Of a stretch of DNA of 64,000 nucleotides, positions 24,999 through 34,527 are shown in pieces. The DNA comes from an uncultured Bacteroidales bacterium (GTDB lineage: Bacteria; Bacteroidota; Bacteroidia; Bacteroidales; Bacteroidaceae): positions 112,488 through 176,487 of the forward strand of contig CACYZY010000004.1 in assembly GCA_902779085.1 (NCBI GenBank), given 5' to 3'. The translations under genes were made by a program, and so were the position numbers. The notes under the pieces are model-generated. The model made no database searches, was not told the origin of the DNA, and was given only the letters and a program-made list of their open reading frames with translations. Each line of letters begins with the position of its first letter. The first letter of the stretch is position 1.

Positions 24999-25870
24999 AT
25001 TTCTTCTTTTTCAATTTTCTGTATTATGGCCTGTGCAATAGCTTTAGCCCCCTCTTGACGACAAGGAGCAAAACTTGGCCAATCGTTAAAATCAATAATA
25101 TTGATGGTACCATCTGAAGCAACAATAGCATCTCCACCATAAACGTCTATCGCTAAAACTTCTGCAGCTTTATTACAGATAGTTTGAAGTTGTTCAACAG
25201 AGAATGCAATACCTTTAGGAGCGCCATTAATTTCTTCGAGGCCAAACTTGCTATGATGCGCAACAGAGGGATAGAACCAATGGAAAAAAGAAGTGCCTGC
25301 CACTCCGTAGAACTTTATAAGGTCGCCTTGCAAATGCTGACTAACCACTACCCTATCGATATCACGTTTGACAAAGTCCTCAAGCACTTCCGGCAACTTA
25401 GATGTTTGTGATACAAACACAACATCGTTAGCCTGAGTGGTATGACCATCTGCTCGCTTAACCCAACAAGAAGATTCACTTGATAAAACATTTGGTTTAG
25501 CCCCTATAAAGTCTTGTTCCAAATCACACACAATACTCTCGGGTTGCGGAATTCCGTATTGTTGAAAAAGCAAGGTCATCTGCTCTCGACGGCAATTCTC
25601 TATTCCGAAGCCAGAATTGACTGCCACGACTCCCAGTGTTTCTAACTCTTGCAGTTTAGACACAGCCTCATAGCTGCGTACCATATTAAATATGTATTTC
25701 TCTTGTATGATGTCATGCAGCAAATCTTCTTCTTGATACACCCTCACTTGATGTCCCATTGCTTCCAAACGCTGAAGCACAGTCAAGAAGATAGCGCCAT
25801 CATTATCAACGCTATTGGGTGAATAGATAGGTGCTCTACTGATACCTGCTATATGATAGAAATCTTTCAT
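24995..25870 (-). CDS. ATP-grasp ligase-like protein (RimK/glutathione-synthetase type)
   Basis: 291 residues. The N-terminal third resembles a pre-ATP-grasp domain. ATP-grasp features follow: nucleotide-binding Lys in SSCWVKRADGH (about 136), VVVSQHLQGDLIKFYGV (about 190), and the Mg-binding end DVYGGDAIVASDG...INIIDFNDWPSF (about 245-270) with Asp and Asn ligands. Such enzymes join a carboxylate to an amine or thiol through an acyl phosphate. No standard family name fits. Placed between the nucleotidyltransferase and CDP-alcohol transferase with 4-base overlaps, it may modify an amino or carboxyl group of the small molecule built by this operon. Confidence 0.75.
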   Translation of the reverse strand: MKDFYHIAGISRAPIYSPNSVDNDGAIFLTVLQRLEAMGHQVRVYQEEDLLHDIIQEKYIFNMVRSYEAVSKLQELETLGVVAVNSGFGIENCRREQMTLLFQQYGIPQPESIVCDLEQDFIGAKPNVLSSESSCWVKRADGHTTQANDVVFVSQTSKLPEVLEDFVKRDIDRVVVSQHLQGDLIKFYGVAGTSFFHWFYPSVAHHSKFGLEEINGAPKGIAFSVEQLQTICNKAAEVLAIDVYGGDAIVASDGTINIIDFNDWPSFAPCRQEGAKAIAQAIIQKIEKEEI

Positions 25871-26580
25871 CTTGATAAAAGAAGTTGGGCTTTTTCAATA
25901 TCAGCTGCATGATCAATATCAATGATTTTACTGAAAGGCCACGCTTGAACTCGTAAACCAGCATCAACCAGATATTGCTGGAAACCACGCATACGCTTTA
26001 CCCCTTCTTTACGAGCTGTAGGTAACAATGATAAGGCTCGTTGATTCATGCAATAAATTCCTCCGGAGATATATCGACAACCTGAGTATGCTTCATTGGC
26101 ATAACCAGTTATTCGTAAATCTTCTTGACGTGTCTTCACATATAGCGGCTTCTCGTCATCAATATAATCAGTCACTCCCATCAAGGCATCATCAACATCA
26201 TCATTCATGAAATGACGCACATACGCAGCTAACTCATTTTCATGAAAAATAGGATCAACCGTAGTAAGACAAATTTTTGATTCTTCATCCTGTAAAAAGG
26301 GATGCAACTCGCAAAAACTCTGGAAAGAATCTGGGGTAGATTTCACCACAATATTCAGAGGGACAGATAGTTTAATTGTTTTCAAATAATCATACACCTG
26401 TGTCATCTCTTCATTAACTATAACACTCACACTCTCGGCATCGTTCTCACAAAACAGTCGAATAAGTCTGCCGATAAGTGTCTCCCCACCCACCTTAACC
26501 AAAGGTTTGGGAGCAGTGATACCCTCAGCGACAAGTCGAGAGCCTTGGCCAGCTGCTATCAATCCATATTTTAACGACAT
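25867..26580 (-). CDS. Sugar/polyol-phosphate nucleotidyltransferase
   Basis: 237 residues. N-terminal nucleotide-binding loop LIAAGQGSRLVAEGITAPKPLVKVGG (G-x-G-S-R-L and P-K-P-L) typical of the NTP-transferase family, a conserved TTVDPIF region (metal site, about 104) and SGGIYCMN (about 170). The family makes NDP-activated sugars, polyols or choline. Next to a CDP-alcohol transferase it most likely makes a CDP-activated alcohol, as LicC-type or archaeal inositol-1-phosphate cytidylyltransferases do; this is inference. First gene of a four-gene overlapping operon with a consensus-type promoter 37 bases upstream. Confidence 0.82.
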   Translation of the reverse strand: MSLKYGLIAAGQGSRLVAEGITAPKPLVKVGGETLIGRLIRLFCENDAESVSVIVNEEMTQVYDYLKTIKLSVPLNIVVKSTPDSFQSFCELHPFLQDEESKICLTTVDPIFHENELAAYVRHFMNDDVDDALMGVTDYIDDEKPLYVKTRQEDLRITGYANEAYSGCRYISGGIYCMNQRALSLLPTARKEGVKRMRGFQQYLVDAGLRVQAWPFSKIIDIDHAADIEKAQLLLSR

Positions 26581-26616
26581 TATACTTCGTTATTAAGTGA
26601 AAATAATATACCTTTG

Positions 26617-26648
26617 CAAAGATAATTTAAACCGAAAATAGTGCCAAA
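26617..26648 (-). promoter_or_regulatory. Promoter of the CDP-headgroup operon
   Basis: Minus strand -33 TTTG (26645-26648), 20-base spacer, -7 TATCTTTG (26617-26624), ending 36 bases before the ATG. Confidence 0.75.
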
Positions 26649-26711
26649 TTATTTAAACATTATTGAGGTACAATATATCTTATTTTTAGAAAATAAAACT
26701 ATCCTTAAATT

Positions 26712-27875
26712 ATGAAATACAATTTTGATGAAATTATTGTGCGCAAAGGCACTGACTGTGTGAAATATGATGCAGTGAAAGAATTATGGGGACGTGATGA
26801 CTTGCTGCCTATGTGGGTAGCCGACATGGATTTCCGCACTCCAGACTTTATCGTAAACTCAATTCGTCAGCAACTTGATCAAGGGGTTCTAGGATATACT
26901 CAGCCCTGCAAGAGTTGGTACGATAACATTATACAATGGGTAAGAAAACGTCATGATATGAAGGTGCAAAAAGAGGATATTTGCTTTGTCCCAGGTATCG
27001 TGAGGGGTATAGTTTTTGCATTGAATTGTTTCACTCAACCTGATGACAAAGTGATGGTGATGCCTCCCGTATATCATCCTTTCTTCTTGGTAACCGAGCA
27101 TAACAACCGTCAGGTAGTGTACAACCATTTGGACATCATTGACGGACAAGTGCACATTGATTTTGAGCGTTTTGAACAAGATATTAAGGGATGCAAGATG
27201 CTTATCTTCTGCAATCCTCATAACCCTGGTGGTAGAGTGTGGAAAATGGATGAGTTGCAACGGGTGGCTGAGATCTGCAAAAAGAACGGGACGTTGGTTG
27301 TGAGCGATGAGATTCATGCTGACCTCACCTTACCAGGCTATAAACACCATTCGTTTTCGTCAGTATCAGAAGCTGCGCGTATGAACAGCATCACCTTTAT
27401 GGCTCCTAGTAAAGCCTTTAATATGCCTGGATTGAGCAGCTCTTACAGTTTGATTTTCAACCCAGAAATACGTGAAAGGTTCAATGTTTTTATGGAGTCA
27501 AGCGAGTATTCTATGGGTAATATGTTTGCTTATTCGGCATGTGCTGCTGCCTATGAACAAGGGGAAGATTGGCTGAACCAAATGCTGGCTTATGTACAAG
27601 CGAACATTGACTTTACTGAACAATTCCTAAAAGACTACATCCCTGCCATTAGTATGTTGAAACCTCAGGCTTCGTATCTGATATTCCTGGATTGCAGAAA
27701 ACTGGGACTCGATCAGGAAGAGCTAGTGAACCTATTTGTAGATAAGGCTCATCTGGCACTGAACGATGGCACCATGTTCGGTAAAGAAGGCAAGGGTTTT
27801 ATGAGACTGAACGTGGGATGTCCACGAAGCGTATTGGAAAAGGCACTGAAACAATTGCAACAGGCTGTGGGTTGA
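26712..27875 (+). CDS. PLP-dependent MalY/PatB-type aminotransferase-fold C-S lyase
   Basis: 387 residues, fold-type I. N-terminal LPMWVADMDFRTPDFI and GYTQPCKSWYDNI are characteristic of the MalY/PatB cystathionine-beta-lyase-like subfamily. FCNPHNPGGRVW and VVSDEIHADL carry the PLP ring-binding Asp, and the Schiff-base Lys is in APSKAFNMPGL (about residue 237). C-terminal FMRLNVGCPRSVLEKAL includes the carboxylate-binding Arg. Likely cleaves cystathionine or Cys conjugates to give a thiol, pyruvate and ammonia. It is divergent from the CDP operon. No clear promoter is seen in the 130-base gap on this strand. Confidence 0.9.
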   Translation: MKYNFDEIIVRKGTDCVKYDAVKELWGRDDLLPMWVADMDFRTPDFIVNSIRQQLDQGVLGYTQPCKSWYDNIIQWVRKRHDMKVQKEDICFVPGIVRGIVFALNCFTQPDDKVMVMPPVYHPFFLVTEHNNRQVVYNHLDIIDGQVHIDFERFEQDIKGCKMLIFCNPHNPGGRVWKMDELQRVAEICKKNGTLVVSDEIHADLTLPGYKHHSFSSVSEAARMNSITFMAPSKAFNMPGLSSSYSLIFNPEIRERFNVFMESSEYSMGNMFAYSACAAAYEQGEDWLNQMLAYVQANIDFTEQFLKDYIPAISMLKPQASYLIFLDCRKLGLDQEELVNLFVDKAHLALNDGTMFGKEGKGFMRLNVGCPRSVLEKALKQLQQAVG

Positions 27876-27901
27876 TAAATCAATTTATTTGTTTATATTT
27901 G
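27871..27901 (+). promoter_or_regulatory. Promoter of the 27924 gene
   Basis: -33 GTTG (27871-27874), 19-base spacer, -7 TATATTTG (27894-27901), 22 bases before the ATG. The -33 box overlaps the stop of the preceding lyase gene. Confidence 0.65.
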
Positions 27902-27923
27902 CAAGTAATTAATCTTTAAATAT

Positions 27924-28256
27924 ATGTACACCATACAAACGAACCAAAGTGGAACGCGCTCGATGCAAATCAGCGACGATCATTTAACGACTATCCGCAA
28001 ATATGGGTTATTCAATAACCTGACCGACAGCAATGGTTTTGTGGATGAGAATGTGCTTGAAAAGCTGAAACTCAGTGTGCGTTCACTCATAGCTGCAGAG
28101 AATGGCGACATAAAAGACTTGCTGAACTTGTGTATTGATGTAATCTATCACGACAACATGAAAGCTTTCGGTCTGCAGAAACTGATGGCACTCTATACTA
28201 CATGGAACGCTGAGCATCCTGAGGTAGAGGCTCCAGCAGAGAATTCTGAAGTATGA
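27924..28256 (+). CDS. Conserved small protein of unknown function
   Basis: 110 residues, cytoplasmic. Acidic and mixed alpha: QISDDHLTTIRKYGLFNNLTDSNGF, then a helical core LEKLKLSVRSLIAAENGDIKDLLNLCIDVIYH and an acidic tail. I do not recognise a domain. It lies 24 bases ahead of the YgiQ radical SAM gene on the same strand and shares its promoter, so the two may function together or simply be cotranscribed. Confidence 0.75.
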   Translation: MYTIQTNQSGTRSMQISDDHLTTIRKYGLFNNLTDSNGFVDENVLEKLKLSVRSLIAAENGDIKDLLNLCIDVIYHDNMKAFGLQKLMALYTTWNAEHPEVEAPAENSEV

Positions 28257-28280
28257 GCAAAGTGACAGATAGGTCATAGT

Positions 28281-30083
28281 ATGAACAACTTAACAGACTG
28301 GTTACCTACCACAAAAAAAGAAATGGAATTGAGGGGATGGGACGAACTGGACGTGATTCTGTTCAGTGGCGATGCCTATGTTGACCACCCCTCATTTGGT
28401 GCAGCTGTTATCGGACGAATACTCGAGGCAGAAGGACTGAAGGTGGCCATTGTGCCACAACCCAACTGGCGTGACGATTTGCGTGACTTCAAGAAACTGG
28501 GCAAACCAAGATTGTTTTTCGGTGTCAGTCCGGGGTGTATGGACAGCATGGTCAACAAATACACGGCCAACAAGCGCATCCGTCATGAAGACGCTTATAC
28601 CCCTGATGGGCGTACAGACATGAGGCCCGATTATCCCAGCATTGTTTATACTAAGATTCTTAAACAGCTATTCCCTGATGTTCCTGTATTCCTAGGAGGC
28701 ATCGAGGCCAGTATGCGACGACTTACCCACTATGACTACTGGGAAGATCGGGTACGCCCGAGCATCTTAGTGGACAGTGGTGCCGACCTTCTGATGTATG
28801 GCATGGGCGAAAAAACAGTGGTGGAGATCGCTCGCAAGATAGAGCGTGGTGAACCACTGACTGACACGCCTCAGATTGCTTATCTTACTAACAACATTGA
28901 GCCCCAAGATACTGATATTATACTGTTCTCACACGAAGAATGTGTGAAGGACAAGAAGAAGGAAGCTGCCAATTTTAAACATATTGAAGAGGAGAGCAAC
29001 AAGTGGAGCGCACAACGCATTCTGCAACGAACGGGCAAGCAAACAGTGGTTGTGAATCCACCCTACCCACCTATGACGGAAGCAGAGTTGGACCATTCTT
29101 TTGACTTACCATATACTCGTTTGCCTCATCCAAAATATAAGGGCAAGCGTATACCTGCCTATGACATGATAAAGTTCAGCATCAACTTGCACAGAGGATG
29201 CTTTGGGGGTTGTGCTTTCTGCACCATTTCTGCCCATCAGGGTAAATTTATCGTTAGTCGTAGTAAAGAGAGTATCCTGAAAGAGGTGAAGAAGGTAATA
29301 CAAATGCCAGACTTCAAAGGTTATCTGAGCGATTTGGGAGGTCCTTCTGCAAACATGTACCGTATGCACGGGAAGAACCTAGAATTGTGCAAGAAATGTA
29401 AACGCCCATCGTGCGCTCACCCTTCTGTGTGCAAAAACCTGAATAACGACCATCGCCCATTACTGGATATCTATCACGCCGTTGATGCTTTACCTGGCAT
29501 TAAGAAAAGTTTTATAGGTAGTGGTGTACGCTATGATTTACTGCTTCATAGGAATGAAAATGAAGAGGTAAACAAAGCCAATAGGCAATACACCAAAGAA
29601 TTGATTACCAAACATGTTAGCGGCAGATTAAAAGTAGCACCCGAGCATACAAGCGATGATGTACTTTACCTCATGCGCAAACCTTCGTTCAAACTGTTTG
29701 AGGAGTTCAAGAAGATATTCGACCGCATCAATACCCAAGAGAATCTGCGACAACAGATTATCCCTTATTTTATCAGCAGTCACCCTGGATGCAAAGAGGA
29801 AGATATGGCAGAATTGGCTGTGATCACAAAGAAGCTCGATTTTCACTTGGAACAAGTGCAGGACTTCACGCCTACCCCAATGACCGTATCAACAGAAACA
29901 TGGTACACAGGATTTCATCCCTATACTTTAGAGCCTGTGTTCAGTGCTCGCACGCAACGAGAGAAACTGGCGCAACGTCTTTTCTTCTTCTGGTATCAGC
30001 CAGAGCAAAAGCGTGAAATCATCAACGAATTGCGACGCATTCATCGCACCGACCTAATTGACAAGCTATATGGGCGTCATTGA
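28281..30083 (+). CDS. YgiQ-family radical SAM protein
   Basis: 600 residues. An N-terminal B12-binding-like Rossmann region (DVILFSGDAYVDHPSFG, then VFLGGIEASMRRLTHYDYW) typical of YgiQ precedes the radical SAM core. That core has the CxxxCxxC cluster motif in RGCFGGCAFCTIS (about residue 310). Downstream Cys motifs (CKKCKRPSCAHPSVC) and a C-terminal YgiQ domain (HLEQVQDFTPTPMTVSTETWY) are complete. The family is widespread and its reaction is not established. Its 3' end overlaps the convergent mfd gene by 7 bases. Cotranscribed with the small 27924 gene. Confidence 0.93.
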   Translation: MNNLTDWLPTTKKEMELRGWDELDVILFSGDAYVDHPSFGAAVIGRILEAEGLKVAIVPQPNWRDDLRDFKKLGKPRLFFGVSPGCMDSMVNKYTANKRIRHEDAYTPDGRTDMRPDYPSIVYTKILKQLFPDVPVFLGGIEASMRRLTHYDYWEDRVRPSILVDSGADLLMYGMGEKTVVEIARKIERGEPLTDTPQIAYLTNNIEPQDTDIILFSHEECVKDKKKEAANFKHIEEESNKWSAQRILQRTGKQTVVVNPPYPPMTEAELDHSFDLPYTRLPHPKYKGKRIPAYDMIKFSINLHRGCFGGCAFCTISAHQGKFIVSRSKESILKEVKKVIQMPDFKGYLSDLGGPSANMYRMHGKNLELCKKCKRPSCAHPSVCKNLNNDHRPLLDIYHAVDALPGIKKSFIGSGVRYDLLLHRNENEEVNKANRQYTKELITKHVSGRLKVAPEHTSDDVLYLMRKPSFKLFEEFKKIFDRINTQENLRQQIIPYFISSHPGCKEEDMAELAVITKKLDFHLEQVQDFTPTPMTVSTETWYTGFHPYTLEPVFSARTQREKLAQRLFFFWYQPEQKREIINELRRIHRTDLIDKLYGRH

Positions 30084-33000
30084 ACTTCGCCCATAGCATA
30101 GATCTCTTGAAGAACGAGCAGCGCATGCTCCACACTCTCAACATCCTTCACCAACATGGAACGTTTGTGGTCATTACGTTCCTTCAATTCACAACGGCGA
30201 GTGTATTTCATCATATAGTCGATGAGTTTGCCAAACATCTTACCCTTATAATAAGGACTCTCAGGATTTGATACCAGAAACAACGTCATACGTCCGCCTT
30301 TCAGGAAAATCCGCTCCACCCCCAACCTTGCTGCCAACTTTCGTAAAGGCACTATACGCAGGAGCTCTTCTGTTTCTTGGGGTATAGGACCAAATCTATC
30401 CAATAATTTGATTTTAAAGTCCTCTACATCCTTATCGGTAGAAAGATTATCGAGTTCACGATACAACAACATACGCTCACTGCTACCCACAACATAGTTA
30501 GCAGGCAAGAGCAATTCAAGGTCACTCTCAATCTGACATTCATCTACATAATGCTCACCCCTATCTTCTTCATTTTGGTTGTTAGCCTCAACAAACAGTT
30601 CACTGAACTCTTCCATCTTCAGCTCATGCACAGCTTCTCCTAAAATCTTCTGATAGGTTTCATAACCCACATCGGCAATAAAGCCACTTTGTTCAGCACC
30701 CAGCATATTGCCTGCACCACGAATGTCGAGATCTTGCATAGCGATATGTATGCCACTTCCTAATCCCGAGAAGTTCTCAATGGCTTGCAAACGGCGACGA
30801 GCTTCCTGTGTAAGCGTAGATAATGGAGGAGCCAACAAGTAGCAGAAAGCTTTCTTGTTACTACGTCCCACCCTGCCTCGCATCTGGTGCAGGTCGGAAA
30901 GGCCGAAATTGTGTGCTTCATTGATGATTATTGTATTGGCATTGGGGATGTCGATTCCGTTCTCCACAATAGTAGTAGAAAGCAACACATCATAGTCATA
31001 ATTCACAAACCCCATGATGATTTCCTCTAAGGCAACAGGATCCATCTGCCCATGCCCTATAGCTACTCGACAATCTGGAATATGTTTTAAAATCAAATTC
31101 TTTAGTATTTCCAGATTCGAAATATGATTGTTGACAAAGAACACCTGTCCGTTGCGACTCATCTCGAAATTGATGGCATCAGCTATCACCTCCTCATTGA
31201 AAGTATGTACTTCAGTCTGTATGGGATAACGGTTGGGAGGTGGTGTCTGAATAACAGAAAGATCACGTGCCCCCATCAGTGAGAATTGCAAAGTACGAGG
31301 AATCGGAGTAGCCGACATCGTTAGGGTATCAACATTCACCTTCATCTGGCGCAATTTCTCTTTGGTGCTCACACCAAACTTCTGTTCCTCATCAATAATC
31401 AGCAATCCCAAGTCTTTGAATTTTACTTCCTTGCCTAAAATCTTATGGGTACCAATCAGGATGTTTACTTTGTTCTCTGCTAAATCAGCAAGAATTTGTT
31501 TGGTATCTTTTGCAGTGCGAGCACGACTCAGGTATTCAACACGACAAGGCATATCTTTGAGCCTGTCCTTGAAAGTTTGATAATGCTGATAAGCCAGTAC
31601 GGTAGTTGGCACCAATACAGCTACCTGCTTGTTATCGCTCACCGCCTTGAAAGCAGCCCTAATAGCTACCTCCGTCTTACCAAAGCCCACATCACCACAC
31701 ACCAGACGGTCCATCGGGCGGTCGCTCTCCATATCGGCCTTCACATCAGCAGTTGCCTTGCTCTGATCAGGCGTATCCTCATAAAGGAATGATGCCTCCA
31801 ACTCTTTCTGCATAAAGCTGTCGGGACTATAAGCAAAGCCCTTCTCATCCCTACGAGCAGCATACAGTTTAATAAGATCACGAGCAATGTCTTTTATCTT
31901 GGTCTTGGTTCTGTCCTTGATGCGTTCCCAAGCTCCTGAACCCAATTTATTCAGGCGAGGAGGTTCACCGTCTTTGCCCTTGTATTTCGATACCTTATGC
32001 AGCGAATGAATAGAAACGAACACCACATCATCATTCTGATACACCAGTTTCATCACCTCCTGCGTGGTGTTGCCATTAGGGATGCGCACCAAACCAGCAA
32101 AACGCCCCACACCATGATCGGTATGCACCACATAGTCACCAAATTGGAACTCGTTGAGCTCCTTCAGACTTTGTGTAATCTTACCACTTCGCGCCTTATC
32201 ACTCTTAAGGTTATACTTATGGAAACGGTCAAATATCTGATGGTCGGTAAACAAACATATGCGTTGCTGATGGTCAACAAAACCTTCGTGTATTGTCTTC
32301 TCAACAGCAGTGAACTCAATATTGTCACCCCTATCGTCAAAAATAGCCTTGATACGTTCTGTCTGTTTTTTGCTATCGCTACAGATAAACAAACGATAGC
32401 CATCGGCCATATATTGCTGAAGACGTTCACTCAACAAGTCGAAATTCTTGTGAAAGATAGGTTGTATATCTGTATCAAACGACAGAGAGGCATCAGGAGT
32501 ACCAGTAGGTTTCAAGCCAATCTCCATTCGTCTGAATGCCACCACCTTGTGCATAAACTCATCGCCATCAGTTAGCTTCCCTTCCAATATCAGTTTCCCT
32601 TGTTCTTCTGCTTCACGAGCCAACTTGGCTTGCTCCGTCAAAGCCTCATCATGCACCTGTTGAATACGTTCGCGCAACCAGAACAAATCACGCATCACCA
32701 CCATGGTTTCGGGTTGCAGGAAATCAAGGAAAGACACCATACCACCATCCCCCTCACGCGACAATCCTGCACTGAGATCTGGCACAATGACTATGCTGTC
32801 TTTTTTATCTTTCGACAACTGGCTCTCAATTTCGAAGGTACGGATACTGTCCACCTCATCGCCAAAGAAGTCTATACGATAGGGATATTCTGATGAGAAG
32901 GAGAAGACATCGATGATACTGCCTCGTTGCGCATACTGTCCTGGTTCATATACATAATCAGTATACTGAAATCCGTAATGCTGCAACAAGTCAGTTACAA

Positions 33001-33466
33001 ACTTCATATCCAGCTGATCGCCAGTCTTAATCTTGATCGTCTTCTCATCCAATTCCTGGCGGGCTATCACTTTCTCGGCCAACGCATCAGGATAAGTCAC
33101 CACAAACAAATTGGCAACATTCTTCTCCAGGCGGCTCAACACCTCAGTGCGCAATATTTCGTTGGCAGCATCTTTCTGACCGAATTTTATGGCTCTACGG
33201 AAAGATGAAGGGAAGAACAGCACCTGTTCATCACCCAACAATTGCACAAGGTCATGATAGAAATAGCCGGCTTCTTCAAGGTCGCCCAAGATGAAAACAA
33301 AGGGGCAATGGGTGTTACCTATTAACGCAGAGGCATAAACAGAAGAGGCAGAAGCCTTGAGACCTCCGCAAAAAATATGCTTTACCTTACCTGAATTAAT
33401 CAGCTGGCTCATCGCCGCAACTTGCGGATGTTTCACCAGCAGCTGTCGCAATTCATCTATCTTCAT
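30077..33466 (-). CDS. mfd: Transcription-repair coupling factor
   Basis: 1129 residues from the ATG at 33466 (MKIDELRQLLVKH); a longer frame to 33592 would overlap the upstream kinase gene and is rejected. Domain order: UvrB-like N-terminal modules, the RNA-polymerase-interacting domain starting near YVVHTDHGVGRFAGL, then the SF2 translocase with Walker A GDVGFGKTEVAIRAAF, DEEQ in IIDEEQKFGV and motif III TMSATPIPRTL, then the TRCF C-terminal domain. Mfd removes stalled RNA polymerase and recruits UvrA. It follows glycerate kinase by 32 bases and overlaps YgiQ tail-to-tail; a short hairpin (TATGGGCG/CGCCCATA, 30069-30095) lies in the overlap. Confidence 0.96.
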   Translation of the reverse strand: MKIDELRQLLVKHPQVAAMSQLINSGKVKHIFCGGLKASASSVYASALIGNTHCPFVFILGDLEEAGYFYHDLVQLLGDEQVLFFPSSFRRAIKFGQKDAANEILRTEVLSRLEKNVANLFVVTYPDALAEKVIARQELDEKTIKIKTGDQLDMKFVTDLLQHYGFQYTDYVYEPGQYAQRGSIIDVFSFSSEYPYRIDFFGDEVDSIRTFEIESQLSKDKKDSIVIVPDLSAGLSREGDGGMVSFLDFLQPETMVVMRDLFWLRERIQQVHDEALTEQAKLAREAEEQGKLILEGKLTDGDEFMHKVVAFRRMEIGLKPTGTPDASLSFDTDIQPIFHKNFDLLSERLQQYMADGYRLFICSDSKKQTERIKAIFDDRGDNIEFTAVEKTIHEGFVDHQQRICLFTDHQIFDRFHKYNLKSDKARSGKITQSLKELNEFQFGDYVVHTDHGVGRFAGLVRIPNGNTTQEVMKLVYQNDDVVFVSIHSLHKVSKYKGKDGEPPRLNKLGSGAWERIKDRTKTKIKDIARDLIKLYAARRDEKGFAYSPDSFMQKELEASFLYEDTPDQSKATADVKADMESDRPMDRLVCGDVGFGKTEVAIRAAFKAVSDNKQVAVLVPTTVLAYQHYQTFKDRLKDMPCRVEYLSRARTAKDTKQILADLAENKVNILIGTHKILGKEVKFKDLGLLIIDEEQKFGVSTKEKLRQMKVNVDTLTMSATPIPRTLQFSLMGARDLSVIQTPPPNRYPIQTEVHTFNEEVIADAINFEMSRNGQVFFVNNHISNLEILKNLILKHIPDCRVAIGHGQMDPVALEEIIMGFVNYDYDVLLSTTIVENGIDIPNANTIIINEAHNFGLSDLHQMRGRVGRSNKKAFCYLLAPPLSTLTQEARRRLQAIENFSGLGSGIHIAMQDLDIRGAGNMLGAEQSGFIADVGYETYQKILGEAVHELKMEEFSELFVEANNQNEEDRGEHYVDECQIESDLELLLPANYVVGSSERMLLYRELDNLSTDKDVEDFKIKLLDRFGPIPQETEELLRIVPLRKLAARLGVERIFLKGGRMTLFLVSNPESPYYKGKMFGKLIDYMMKYTRRCELKERNDHKRSMLVKDVESVEHALLVLQEIYAMGEVQ

Positions 33467-33498
33467 TTCAGGGTGCGAAATTACAAAATAATCGCTAC

Positions 33499-34527
33499 TT
33501 AAACAAGCAACCCTACTGTATTCGCAATATTTCTTTCTGCCACATCTTTCTTCATAGCCTCCGTCAAAGGCAAATCGACAGGATTGATACACAACACTTG
33601 AACAAAACCAGCTTCGAGTAATGCCTCTTTGTCTTTTATTCTTCCAGCTATCAAGGCCGTAGAAATACCAAATCTCTTTGCTCTTTGCATGATACCCGAA
33701 GGTAATTTGCCCATCAGTGTCTGGGCATCAGCACCACCTTCACCTGTAATCACCAAGTCGGTACCTTTTAATAGTCTGTCAAAATCGATGGTATCAAGCA
33801 ACAGATCTATGCCCAATCGGCAATCGGCATGCAAATATTGCATGAAAGCATAGCCCAGGCCACCTGCAGCACCTGCACCAGGCTTATTGGAACAATCGTA
33901 GCCCATTTGCTGAGCAGATTGTTGGGCAAAGACTAAAGCACGTTGGTCCAATTCCTCCACCATAGCTGGTGTGGCACCTTTCTGGGGGCCAAATACATGA
34001 GCTGCGCCCATAGGTCCGCACAAAGGATTCGCCACATCTGTAGCAACACTGATATGTATATCTTGGAAATTGATGAGAGCATCTGAAAGAGCCTGCAGCA
34101 TTCCTTTTCCTACATCACTCGTAGCACTTCCACCCAAGCCTATGATAAACCTTTTGCAACCTTTTCTGATAGCATCAGCTATCAGTTGTCCTGTGCCATA
34201 GGAAGTAGCCTTCATGGGGTTTCGTTCCTCAGGTTTCAGCAAAGTCAGTCCACTGGCTTTGGCAATCTCAATCACTGCCAAATCATCTTTCTTCAGGTAG
34301 CAAGCTCGGATAGGACGCATCAATGGGTCAAGCGCATCAATCTCAACCAGTTCTCCACCTATAGCAGCATGAAAGGCAGCTATCCACCCTTCACCACCAT
34401 CACTCACTGGAATCTGCACCACCTCTGCCTCAGGATGTTTCTGCAACACTCCATTACAAGCAGCAGCATTGGCCTCAACAGAAGTCAAGCACCCCTTAAA
34501 AGAATCTATGGCAACTATACATTTCAT
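33499..34527 (-). CDS. Glycerate kinase (GarK/GlxK family)
   Basis: 342 residues. Family hallmarks: N-terminal DSFKGCLTSVEA, PVSDGGEGW (about 42), the Gly-rich FIIGLGGSATSDVGKGML (about 135) and TDLVITGEGGADAQTL MGK region (about 257). The family phosphorylates D-glycerate to 2- or 3-phosphoglycerate. It begins directly at the GH30 stop (no gap), and mfd follows, so it is probably in one transcript with both. No glycerate-producing enzymes are adjacent, so the metabolic link is unclear. The C-terminus FVQVLCINPVDLPL...NIANTV is normal. Confidence 0.92.
   Translation of the reverse strand: MKCIVAIDSFKGCLTSVEANAAACNGVLQKHPEAEVVQIPVSDGGEGWIAAFHAAIGGELVEIDALDPLMRPIRACYLKKDDLAVIEIAKASGLTLLKPEERNPMKATSYGTGQLIADAIRKGCKRFIIGLGGSATSDVGKGMLQALSDALINFQDIHISVATDVANPLCGPMGAAHVFGPQKGATPAMVEELDQRALVFAQQSAQQMGYDCSNKPGAGAAGGLGYAFMQYLHADCRLGIDLLLDTIDFDRLLKGTDLVITGEGGADAQTLMGKLPSGIMQRAKRFGISTALIAGRIKDKEALLEAGFVQVLCINPVDLPLTEAMKKDVAERNIANTVGLLV

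Noticed and set aside
33467-33592. Longer start for mfd
   Set aside because: The extension overlaps the glycerate kinase gene by 94 bases and has no Mfd-like sequence.
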